A model generated the notes under the pieces. It ran no database searches, had not been told where the DNA came from, and was given only the letters and a program-made list of their open reading frames with translations. Source: Fimbriimonadales bacterium (GTDB lineage: Bacteria; Armatimonadota; Fimbriimonadia; Fimbriimonadales; GBS-DC). From it: a stretch of DNA of 6,829 bases. The position numbers and the translations under genes were made by a program. Location of the stretch: the NCBI GenBank assembly GCA_026416655.1, contig JAOAES010000141.1, forward strand, positions 1 to 6,829, in the 5' to 3' direction. Of the stretch, positions 1-5,135 are shown one piece after another; the first letter of the stretch is position 1, and each line of letters opens with the position of its first letter.

Positions 1-27
1 ACGCTACGCAGAACGCGCTCGTAGCGT
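1..27. repeat. Perfect inverted repeat at the window edge
   Basis: ACGCTACG at 1-8 is the exact reverse complement of CGTAGCGT at 20-27, giving an 8-bp stem with an 11-base loop. Its right arm overlaps the left arm of the next palindrome (25-43), so only one of the two hairpins can form at a time. The left side may extend beyond the window. No gene is visible in positions 1-110 on either strand; the region holds only these palindromes and the stem-loop at 57-96. Confidence 0.5.
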
Positions 28-43
28 CGGCGTCCCGCCGACG
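21..43 (+). repeat. Short palindromic element, GTAGCGTC type
   Basis: CGTCGGCG (25-32) and CGCCGACG (36-43) form a perfect 8-bp GC-rich stem with a 3-base loop. The element begins GTAGCGTC (21-28) and ends GACG (40-43). A second element with the same start and end but a different hairpin interior lies on the minus strand at 6614-6639. There is no U-tract on either side, so it is not a standard intrinsic terminator. I infer a dispersed intergenic palindrome family. Confidence 0.5.
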
Positions 44-56
44 AATTGCGCCACTT

Positions 57-96
57 GAAACCCCGTTTGGTATAAGAACTTACCAGAATGGGTTTC
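57..96 (-). terminator. Long stem-loop downstream of the methylase remnant
   Basis: GAAACCC at 57-63 pairs perfectly with GGGTTTC at 90-96. Inside it, 66-72 pairs with 81-87 (seven pairs, one of them G.U on the plus strand), leaving a 2x2 internal loop and an 8-base apical loop. The structure lies 14 bases beyond the stop codon of the minus-strand gene ending at 111, the expected place for a transcript end. Neither strand has a U-run after the stem, so factor-dependent termination or 3'-end protection fits better than a classical intrinsic terminator. Confidence 0.4.
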
Positions 97-110
97 TTGC
101 CCCCCGCTCG

Positions 111-1190
111 CTATCCCACACTCTGCGCCTTCACAAGGCGACTTTTCACCAGCTCCACCACTGCCCGATAGACTTCCAGCTGCTCTGCCTCGCTCAGCCC
201 CAGCACTTCGAAGACCACTTGGTCTAACGCGCGGCGGTCGGGTAGCACCTTCTCCAGTGAAACGTCCTCAGGGCGAATGTTGCTGTAGTCCTTGTTGGGT
301 TTGGGCAAGCCGAGTTCCTCGAAGATGCTTTTCACCTCGCGCCCCGCCATCTGCTCGAAGGCAGCCAGCAAGCGTTCGCGTTGAGCGGTGGTGAGGGCGG
401 CGGGGTTGGGGAGAGGAACTTGCTTTGCCTCTGCGACCATTATCGCGACAGGTCCACTGCCACCTCCAGGAGTACGCCCATGTTGCTCTAGCATAAGTGC
501 AGAAACAGTGGAATTCAATAGTGGCACGATCTCATCGTTGCTGGATCTTATCTCATATAGCGCGTCGTCGCCAACACCACCTACGCGATTATCGACCACA
601 ACATGTTTATCCCTTCTAATCTTGAAAAGGAACCCCTTTATTTCCTCGTTTGGCGGTAAGGGTATGCGATACCACTCATCGCCTCGCGTAGCGCAGGAAG
701 GGCGTAGCGCAGGAACTCCCCCGCCCGTGCGCGAATGGTAATTTTTTGTCTCGCCGTGCTTCACATATTCATACGCTTTATACTTTCTGAGTTCGCTTCG
801 GGATACATCAATGGCCATTATTCTGTATTCTAACTTATCAAGCTTTACTGAGTAATAATCGCATTCTTTCAGAGATCTCACGATTGGCTTCAAAAAATGC
901 GGTTCTACTTCGTGTCTACTGCCATCACCCGAGAGTATTTCCACATATTTACCCCTATGACCAAGCAGTTTGACATGAAACCAACCATCTGCGCCCGTCT
1001 TAACTCCATACTTCACCTCAGCGATGTCGCCGAGGCGCACGAGCAGGGGCTGGAGGTCTTGGTCTTTGGCGAGGTAGTACTGGTCGGCGTCGCGGGCTTT
1101 GACGAAGCGGTAGCCGGCTTGGCGGGCTTCGTCCGGGCTGCGAAACGCCCCGCGATTGACGGCTTTCTCGAACAGGTCGCGCTCGTGCAT
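111..1190 (-). CDS. C-terminal (target-recognition) half of an Eco57I/type IIG-like adenine DNA methyltransferase, probably truncated
   Basis: This 359-aa product resembles the specificity half of large N6-adenine DNA methyltransferases and type IIG restriction-modification enzymes. Supporting features are a TRD-like opening around 53-71 (LGDIAEVKYGVKTGADGWF), a PHFLKPIVRS stretch at 97-106, WYRI at 173-176, a NST...GR.PGGG...VPLPNP stretch at 226-263, and a helical C-terminus at 321-357. The N-terminal SAM-binding and catalytic part (the NPPY-type motif) is absent, so it should not methylate DNA alone. In the same frame the reading stays open from 1190 up to the stop at 1356-1358 with no ATG, GTG or TTG, and peptide just before the Met (YTPDRYNIHTKPA) reads like coding sequence, which suggests the natural protein began further upstream and was cut by the repeat at 1284-1365. 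Residues 159-168 are encoded by a tandem duplication. The 781-960 segment is AT-rich, consistent with an acquired recognition domain. Family assignment is by motif memory; orphan gene versus pseudogene is unresolved. Confidence 0.72.
   Translation of the reverse strand: MHERDLFEKAVNRGAFRSPDEARQAGYRFVKARDADQYYLAKDQDLQPLLVRLGDIAEVKYGVKTGADGWFHVKLLGHRGKYVEILSGDGSRHEVEPHFLKPIVRSLKECDYYSVKLDKLEYRIMAIDVSRSELRKYKAYEYVKHGETKNYHSRTGGGVPALRPSCATRGDEWYRIPLPPNEEIKGFLFKIRRDKHVVVDNRVGGVGDDALYEIRSSNDEIVPLLNSTVSALMLEQHGRTPGGGSGPVAIMVAEAKQVPLPNPAALTTAQRERLLAAFEQMAGREVKSIFEELGLPKPNKDYSNIRPEDVSLEKVLPDRRALDQVVFEVLGLSEAEQLEVYRAVVELVKSRLVKAQSVG
686..715. repeat. Two direct copies of a 14-bp repeat inside the methylase remnant
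   Basis: GCGTAGCGCAGGAA occurs at 686-699 and again at 702-715, a period of 16 bp. Because 16 is not a multiple of three, the two copies are read in different frames on the minus strand (VPALR and SCATR), so protein-level selection did not create the repetition. Two units add 32 bp, so such an insertion would normally shift frame unless compensated. The repeat shares GTAGCG with the palindromes at both ends of the window. Confidence 0.6.
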
Positions 1191-1208
1191 GGCGGGTTTC
1201 GTGTGGAT

Positions 1209-1235
1209 ATTATACCGGTCGGGGGTGTATGTGAA
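1209..1235 (-). promoter_or_regulatory. Candidate promoter for the methylase remnant
   Basis: On the minus strand TATAAT (1214-1209) is preceded by GG, and TTCACA (1235-1230) matches the -35 consensus at five of six positions, though the 15-bp spacer is short. The -10 ends 18 bases before the ATG at 1190, predicting a very short leader; no Shine-Dalgarno sequence is seen. The same bases can be read as Arg-Tyr-Asn-Ile in the open frame upstream of the Met, so the match may be a coding coincidence in a once longer gene. Confidence 0.4.
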
Positions 1236-1283
1236 GTGTAGCTGAAGTTTTTCGTGAATACTGAAAGTGTTTCTGCCAGCTTC

Positions 1284-1365
1284 AGGCGAATGAATTCGCG
1301 CCCATGCAATCGAAAAACCCGCGCAGGCGGGTTTTGCAGTTGTGTGGGGGCGAATTTATTCGCCT
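1284..1365. repeat. Nested palindromic repeat (MITE- or REP-like)
   Basis: The outer arms 1284-1303 and 1348-1365 are imperfect reverse complements. Each arm also contains its own palindrome, GCGAAT-2nt-ATTCGC (1286-1299 and 1350-1363 region), and between them sits a GC-rich hairpin with A-run and T-run flanks. The whole is a near-symmetric ~82-bp structure. Repeats built on GCGAATNNATTCGC around a hairpin core are, from memory, common dispersed elements in several bacterial phyla; I infer the same here. No clear target-site duplication was found. Confidence 0.6.
1314..1335. terminator. Bidirectional intrinsic terminator-like hairpin
   Basis: AAAACCCGC (1314-1322) pairs perfectly with GCGGGTTTT (1327-1335) around a GCAG loop, giving a GC-rich stem flanked by A-run and T-run on opposite sides. 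This is the standard form of an intrinsic terminator that works on both strands, although the T-run is short. It lies between two divergently transcribed genes, upstream of both, where no terminator is needed, which suggests it arrived as the core of the surrounding repeat or marks the end of a lost gene. Confidence 0.6.
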
Positions 1366-1487
1366 TGACAGGCTCCCAGATTAGGAAAACTGAGAGCGAT
1401 ACTTCCTAAGTGCGCTCTAAAACACAGCGCACATTTCGCTTCTTCCCTATGCGGCGTCATATGCTCTTTATCGCAAGCTCTATCGGG

Positions 1488-1493
1488 TATCCT
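1488..1493 (+). promoter_or_regulatory. Possible -10 element before the barrel gene
   Basis: GGTATCCT (hexamer TATCCT at 1488-1493) ends 9 bases before the ATG at 1503, matching the GGTANNNT pattern seen before other starts in this window. No good -35 is visible. If used, transcription would begin at or very near the start codon. This supports the ATG at 1503 over the earlier in-frame starts, but the hexamer is a weak match. Confidence 0.3.
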
Positions 1494-1502
1494 CTCTACA
1501 GG

Positions 1503-3191
1503 ATGAGAGGGGTTTGGGCAACGCTATGGATGGCGTGTGTGTTAGTGGCGGCGGCGCAGGAAGTGGTTTCCGAGTCGATCGCAGGACGCGGCGTCACAGG
1601 ACCCTATACGCTCACGTGGAACCGCCTCGCAGAGCGCTCCGAAATCGTGCTGCTGGAGACGCGCTGGCTGACGCGCGATGTGGATTACACGATAGACTAC
1701 GCCGCGGGTCAAATCCGCTTCGCACAGCCGTTGCGCACGGGGCAGACCGCGCGCGTGAGCTATCGGATTCAGGCGGGCGTCTCCCAGCGCAACACGAACC
1801 CCGATATTGCGCTGGAGACCGCGCTGGTGCGCCGAGGACCGGCGTCGCTAAGCCTGCGCGGACGTGTTACGGGAGACCCGAACCGCCCCACCACCGACCT
1901 GGGGCTGCGTGCCACATGGCAGGAACAGGGACGCGAAGGCGAAGCGCTCTACCTGTTCCGCAATCCGCAGGGCGACGACGCGCCCAGCCTGTTGCAGCTC
2001 CGCTCACAGTGGCGTACCGACACGGGCTGGCAGGGCGGATTCCGCTTCAGCCGCGTAGAGAAAGACTTCGGCGACGCGCGCGCGTACGGGCTGACCAGCG
2101 GGCAGCAGACCGCCGAAGCAAACCTGCTCTATCAGCCCGATCGTAATCTCCGCACGCGCCTGCTATGGAACATGCAAGACCCGCTACTGCCCAACCAGCA
2201 CGCTCTGCAACGCTGGAACGCAGGATTAGACTATCAACTGGAACGCATCCAGTTCGGGCTGGAACGCCAGATTGCTGAGCTGGGCAACCAGCCCACGCAG
2301 GTGATAGACCGTGCCACCGTGCAACTCCAGCCCGCCGACGCCGTGCGCCTGCAGCTGGAGCAACAAACCCAGACACAGGGCGAGCGCGCCGTGCAACAGA
2401 CCCAGATCCGCACGCAGCTGGGACAGGCGATGGAGCTACGCCACCGCACCATCGACGATACGCAAGCGGGGCGTATCGAGGAGAGCGGCGTGGGCATGCG
2501 GTTCGGGAGCCAGACTGTGCAGGGGAGCGTGGGCTTGGAGCAACGCTGGCGCGAGGATTCGCAGCAGCGCACGGCGCAACTGGGGCTACAGGCACAGTTA
2601 GACCCGCGCCTGCGCGTCGGCGGCGAGTTCGAAGCGGTCGAGAACGCAGGTCAGATGCGCGGCTATCAGATTCAGGCGCAGCCGCTGGACGGGCTGAACC
2701 TGACGCTGCGCCAGCGCGAGTACGAAGGCTTACGTGGGCTGAACCTGCGCAGTCAGCAACTCCTGTGGGACTGGCAAGTCGGTGGCGGACTGTCGCTCAG
2801 CGGACAGATTGCGCAGCACCCGCTGAATCAGGGTGCGCCCCAACCGTTGCAGACCGAGCAGTACCAGCTGCGCTGGCGACACGGCGCATGGGATGTGGAA
2901 GCGGGCTACGCCGAGCAGAGCCAGATTGGGCAACTGCTCACCGAGCGACGCTACACGCTCAGCCTGCGCCGACAGCTCGACGCCGCGACGCTGCTGGGGC
3001 TAAGCTACCAGCAGTCCGAGTGGGAACGCGACGCCTTTCTGCGAGAAGCCGCCCTCCGATTGGGACTGACGCGCCAGCTATCGGGCTTCTACCTCTTACT
3101 GGAAGCGCAGATGCGGCTCCCACGCGCCGAAATCCAGCACCAGCAACGCCCGAACTACTCGGGAAGCTTGAGGCTGGGAGTGCAGTTCTAA
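1503..3191 (+). CDS. Secreted outer-membrane beta-barrel protein, function unknown
   Basis: I choose the ATG at 1503 (562 aa) because it opens directly with a signal peptide: Arg2, a hydrophobic core, then VAAA before Gln19 as a plausible signal peptidase I site. The frame is open from a GTG at 1410, with further ATGs at 1449 and 1461, but these would bury the signal in a longer N-terminus. After the signal, residues about 25-90 form a small beta-rich module with DYTIDYAAGQIRF at 61-73, a pattern found in large surface and outer-membrane proteins. From about 93 to the end the chain is a long run of alternating polar and hydrophobic segments, rich in Gln, Arg and Leu, as in transmembrane beta-strands. 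It ends in SLRLGVQF, alternating and finishing with Phe, the classical recognition signal for outer-membrane barrel assembly. This is the best evidence for a diderm host. Substrate or pore role cannot be told; it may be an anchor, porin or export channel. Confidence 0.75.
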   Translation: MRGVWATLWMACVLVAAAQEVVSESIAGRGVTGPYTLTWNRLAERSEIVLLETRWLTRDVDYTIDYAAGQIRFAQPLRTGQTARVSYRIQAGVSQRNTNPDIALETALVRRGPASLSLRGRVTGDPNRPTTDLGLRATWQEQGREGEALYLFRNPQGDDAPSLLQLRSQWRTDTGWQGGFRFSRVEKDFGDARAYGLTSGQQTAEANLLYQPDRNLRTRLLWNMQDPLLPNQHALQRWNAGLDYQLERIQFGLERQIAELGNQPTQVIDRATVQLQPADAVRLQLEQQTQTQGERAVQQTQIRTQLGQAMELRHRTIDDTQAGRIEESGVGMRFGSQTVQGSVGLEQRWREDSQQRTAQLGLQAQLDPRLRVGGEFEAVENAGQMRGYQIQAQPLDGLNLTLRQREYEGLRGLNLRSQQLLWDWQVGGGLSLSGQIAQHPLNQGAPQPLQTEQYQLRWRHGAWDVEAGYAEQSQIGQLLTERRYTLSLRRQLDAATLLGLSYQQSEWERDAFLREAALRLGLTRQLSGFYLLLEAQMRLPRAEIQHQQRPNYSGSLRLGVQF

Positions 3192-3196
3192 ATGGG

Positions 3197-3220
3197 TATA
3201 CTTTTGCTGGTGAGGACGAC
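3197..3220 (+). promoter_or_regulatory. Promoter and ribosome binding site of the hicBA unit
   Basis: GGTATACT contains an extended -10 hexamer TATACT at 3197-3202, just after the stop codon of the barrel gene at 3191. No consensus -35 is seen at 16-18 bp. GAGGA at 3212-3216, four bases before the hicB ATG, is the clearest Shine-Dalgarno sequence in the window. The genes that follow are so closely packed that this promoter may drive everything to 5122. Confidence 0.5.
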
Positions 3221-3430
3221 ATGCGCTATAAGGTGCTGCTCAAAAAGACCGACGAGGGGTACGCTGTCTGGTGCCCTGGTCTACCCGGCTGCTGGTCGCA
3301 AGGAGAGACCGAAGAGGACGCCTTACAAAACATCCGCGATGCGATACAAGCCTACCTCGAAACGACTGAACAGCTGCAAGGGGATGGTGATGAGGTGCGT
3401 GAAGTAGAGGTACCGGTCAGCTATGCCTAA
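3221..3430 (+). CDS. hicB: HicB-like antitoxin
   Basis: This 69-aa protein matches the HicB antitoxin fold: an N-terminal strand MRYKVLLKKTDEGYAVWCPGL, then PGCWSQGETEEDALQNIRDAI and a helix through about 53. HicB binds and blocks the HicA mRNA interferase. It is short: after the fold there is only an acidic tail (DGDEVREVEVPVSYA), with no recognisable ribbon-helix-helix or helix-turn-helix, so autorepression by direct DNA binding is doubtful. The ATG at 3221 has a GAGGA site four bases upstream and no alternative start in frame after the preceding gene. The last eight bases overlap hicA, implying coupled translation. The order hicB-hicA is the reverse of the E. coli locus but is common elsewhere. 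Product assignment is firm at family level. Confidence 0.85.
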   Translation: MRYKVLLKKTDEGYAVWCPGLPGCWSQGETEEDALQNIRDAIQAYLETTEQLQGDGDEVREVEVPVSYA

Positions 3431-3638
3431 GTTAGCAGGCATTAATCACGAGCAGGCGGTACGTGCCCTCCAGAAAGCGGGGTTTTGGGTCGAGCGTCAA
3501 GGAAAACATATTGTGATGACTGATGGCATACGGATTCTAACAATTCCGAGAGCGAACCCCATCAATGCCTATACGATGGGCGGAATTATTCGCGATGCAG
3601 GGCTAACCGTCGAGGAATTCAAAGAATTGCTGAAGTGA
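3423..3638 (+). CDS. hicA: HicA-like toxin (mRNA interferase)
   Basis: A 71-aa protein of the HicA/YcfA double-stranded-RNA-binding-like fold, which cleaves mRNA when free of HicB. The N-terminal GINHEQAVRALQKAGFWVERQGKHIVM contains the His (H29) of the usual GSHH-type active-site motif, here Gly-Lys-His. The second half, IPRANPINAYTMGGIIRDAGLTVEEFKELL, is the typical strand-helix ending. The length is normal for the family, so the toxin looks intact. The ATG lies inside the end of hicB (8-base overlap). The stop is followed after three bases by the comEB start. A hand count of 3421-3600 gives 90 G+C of 180 (50%), lower than the metabolic genes next to it, which fits horizontal arrival. Confidence 0.87.
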   Translation: MPKLAGINHEQAVRALQKAGFWVERQGKHIVMTDGIRILTIPRANPINAYTMGGIIRDAGLTVEEFKELLK

Positions 3639-3641
3639 CCC

Positions 3642-4109
3642 ATGAACCGACCCAGCTGGGATGAGTATTTTATGCAAATCGCGCATATGGTAGCGACGCG
3701 GGCGACCTGTCCGCGGCGCAGCGTGGGCGCGGTGATTGTGCTGGATAAGCGGATACTGGCGACAGGCTACAACGGCGCGCCGATTGGACTGGCGCACTGC
3801 ACCGAGGTCGGTTGCCATATCGTGGCAGGGCACTGCATCCGCGCCCTGCATGCCGAGCAGAACGCGATTTTACAGGCTGCGCTGAACGGCGTCTCCACAC
3901 GCGGGGCGACCGTCTATGTCACCTGCCAGCCGTGCAACCACTGCGCTAAGATGATTATCAACGCGGGCATCCAGCGCGTGGTGTTCGAGGGCGACTATCC
4001 CGATGAGTTCGCGCTGGAGCTGTTCGCCGAGGCGGGCGTGCAACTCCATCGCTATAAAGACGGTACAATTACCGAGGTAGATTTGACGCCTTATAAACCG
4101 AAGCGATGA
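3642..4109 (+). CDS. comEB: dCMP deaminase (ComE operon protein 2 type)
   Basis: This 155-aa cytosolic enzyme is predicted to deaminate dCMP to dUMP, feeding thymidylate synthesis. The zinc-deaminase signatures are complete: H70-A71-E72 (zinc ligand and catalytic Glu) and P97-C98-x-x-C101 (two zinc ligands). Upstream, H52-C53...C58 and H64-C65 resemble the second metal site described for some dCMP deaminases; that role is inferred. The length is usual for the family. The ATG sits three bases after the hicA stop with no clear Shine-Dalgarno sequence, so translation may be coupled to hicA. The stop overlaps the next start as ATGA. A comEB-wecA pair is a known conserved neighbourhood in other bacteria, often with upp upstream; here upp is not present and hicBA occupies that position. 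Riboflavin-type deaminases are excluded by the short single-domain form. Confidence 0.9.
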   Translation: MNRPSWDEYFMQIAHMVATRATCPRRSVGAVIVLDKRILATGYNGAPIGLAHCTEVGCHIVAGHCIRALHAEQNAILQAALNGVSTRGATVYVTCQPCNHCAKMIINAGIQRVVFEGDYPDEFALELFAEAGVQLHRYKDGTITEVDLTPYKPKR

Positions 4110-5122
4110 AAACGATTACGGCGGTTTTTATACTCTCGTTGCTCACGACCTACCTGCTCACGCCGTGGGTGCGGCGGCTGGCGATGCGGATGGGCGTGAT
4201 GGACTTGCCGGACGCCCGGCGTGTGCATACCGAGCCGATTCCGCGCTGGGGCGGGCTGGCGATTTATATCGGCGTGGCGGTCGGCATGCTGGCGGGGCTG
4301 CTGCGCCTCTACCTGCTTGCCCCGTCGGACGAGGTGTTTCTTGGGCGGGCGTTTCAGTTTCTGGGGCTGCTGCTGGTGGGCACGGGCGTGCTGATTGTGG
4401 GCATGCTGGACGACAAGAAGCAGTTCTCCGCGCTGATTCAGATGGGCGCGCTGCTGCTGGCGGGGCTGGTGGTGCAGTTGTTCGGCGTGCAGGTTGAGGG
4501 CTTCGCCGCGCCGATTGGCGGCAAGTTCAGCGAGGCGAAGTGGATACCGCTCGGTATATGGACGGTTCCTATCACTGCAGGCTGGATTTTCGTCATCAGC
4601 AAGACGATGGACACCATCGACGGGCTGGACGGTTTGGCGGCGGGCGTGAGCGCGATTGCGGCGTTCGCCCTTGCCCTGATGGCGCTACAGGCGGCGGATA
4701 TGCTCGACCAGCCCTATCCCAACTGGCTGATTGCGATTACGGCGGCGGCGATTGCAGGCGCGGCGGGCGGGTTCCTGCGCTACAACTTCAACCCCGCGCG
4801 AATCTTCATGGGCACAGGCGGCGCGCAGTTTCTCGGCTTCATGCTGGGCGGGCTGTCGGTAATTGGCGCGTTCAAGACCGCGACGGCGTTCGCCATCTTT
4901 ATTCCTGTGCTGGTGTTTGGACTGCCGTTGCTGGACGCGGGGCTGGCGGTGGTGCGCCGCGCACTCAGCGGACATCCCATTTACAAGCCCGATAAGAAGC
5001 ACATCCACCACCAGCTGCTGGAGCGGGGGTTAACCCAGCGTCAGACGGTGCTGATTCTCTACGGCGTCGCCACGGCGATGGCGATTGTGGCGGTAATTCT
5101 CTTCCGACGGGCGATGGGATAG
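4106..5122 (+). CDS. wecA: WecA/TagO/MraY-like polyprenyl-phosphate sugar-1-phosphate transferase with altered active-site motifs
   Basis: A 338-aa integral membrane protein, about 10-11 hydrophobic segments, of the family that moves a sugar-1-phosphate (usually GlcNAc-1-P) from a UDP-sugar to undecaprenyl phosphate, starting surface-polysaccharide synthesis. Family landmarks in order: [18 protein letters not shown] (33-50), the Mg-binding LDDKK (101-105), [10 protein letters not shown] (171-180), [10 protein letters not shown] (227-236) and HIHH (299-302). Two positions are odd. The Asn-x-x-Asn normally before DGLDG reads K165-T-M-D168, and the Asp expected directly after FMG is T237. The latter corresponds to a metal-binding, catalytically important Asp in MraY. 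The protein is otherwise full length, with no frameshift. It overlaps comEB by four bases (ATGA), so the two are co-translated. It may be an active variant, bind another substrate, or be inactive; the fold assignment is firm, the reaction is not. Confidence 0.78.
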   Translation: MKTITAVFILSLLTTYLLTPWVRRLAMRMGVMDLPDARRVHTEPIPRWGGLAIYIGVAVGMLAGLLRLYLLAPSDEVFLGRAFQFLGLLLVGTGVLIVGMLDDKKQFSALIQMGALLLAGLVVQLFGVQVEGFAAPIGGKFSEAKWIPLGIWTVPITAGWIFVISKTMDTIDGLDGLAAGVSAIAAFALALMALQAADMLDQPYPNWLIAITAAAIAGAAGGFLRYNFNPARIFMGTGGAQFLGFMLGGLSVIGAFKTATAFAIFIPVLVFGLPLLDAGLAVVRRALSGHPIYKPDKKHIHHQLLERGLTQRQTVLILYGVATAMAIVAVILFRRAMG

Positions 5123-5123
5123 G

Positions 5124-5135
5124 TACAATACACCT
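5124..5135 (+). promoter_or_regulatory. Leaderless-type promoter of the acyl-CoA dehydrogenase gene
   Basis: GGTACAAT, hexamer TACAAT at 5124-5129, is followed by exactly six bases and the ATG at 5136. A start site at the usual 6-7 bases after the -10 would place transcription on the start codon itself, the signature of leaderless mRNA. No Shine-Dalgarno sequence is present. The -35 region (around 5102-5107, TTCCGA) is poor. The element overlaps the stop region of the preceding gene, ending at 5122. Confidence 0.6.

Noticed and set aside
88..171. Small plus-strand ORF after GGTATAAG at 69-76
   Set aside because: Its 27 codons lie antisense to the methylase remnant and within the stem-loop region, with no ribosome binding site and no recognisable protein pattern.
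1013..1309. Minus-strand 98-aa open frame overlapping the start of the methylase remnant
   Set aside because: Thr/Ser/Pro-rich shadow in another frame, running through the palindromic repeat; the methylase frame has the recognisable protein pattern.
1365..1370. Perfect TTGACA as a -35 box for the barrel gene
   Set aside because: No -10 hexamer lies at 16-18 bp (about 1387-1393); the nearest TA-rich hexamer, GATACT at 1398, is 27 bp away. The bases also belong partly to the edge of the palindromic repeat.
2047..2595. Minus-strand 182-aa open frame opposite the barrel gene
   Set aside because: Arg/Ala/Ser/Pro-rich antisense shadow of a GC-rich gene; the plus strand has a signal peptide and barrel pattern across the same bases.
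2765..3430. A 221-aa protein ending in HicB
   Set aside because: The first part is the barrel gene read in another frame, with Ala/Arg/Pro-rich shadow composition. hicB has its own promoter, ribosome binding site and ATG at 3221.
4062..4069. GGTACAAT as a promoter for the wecA-like gene
   Set aside because: It encodes Gly-Thr-Ile inside comEB, lies 36 bases before the next start, and the ATGA overlap points to co-translation from a longer message. A minor internal promoter cannot be excluded.
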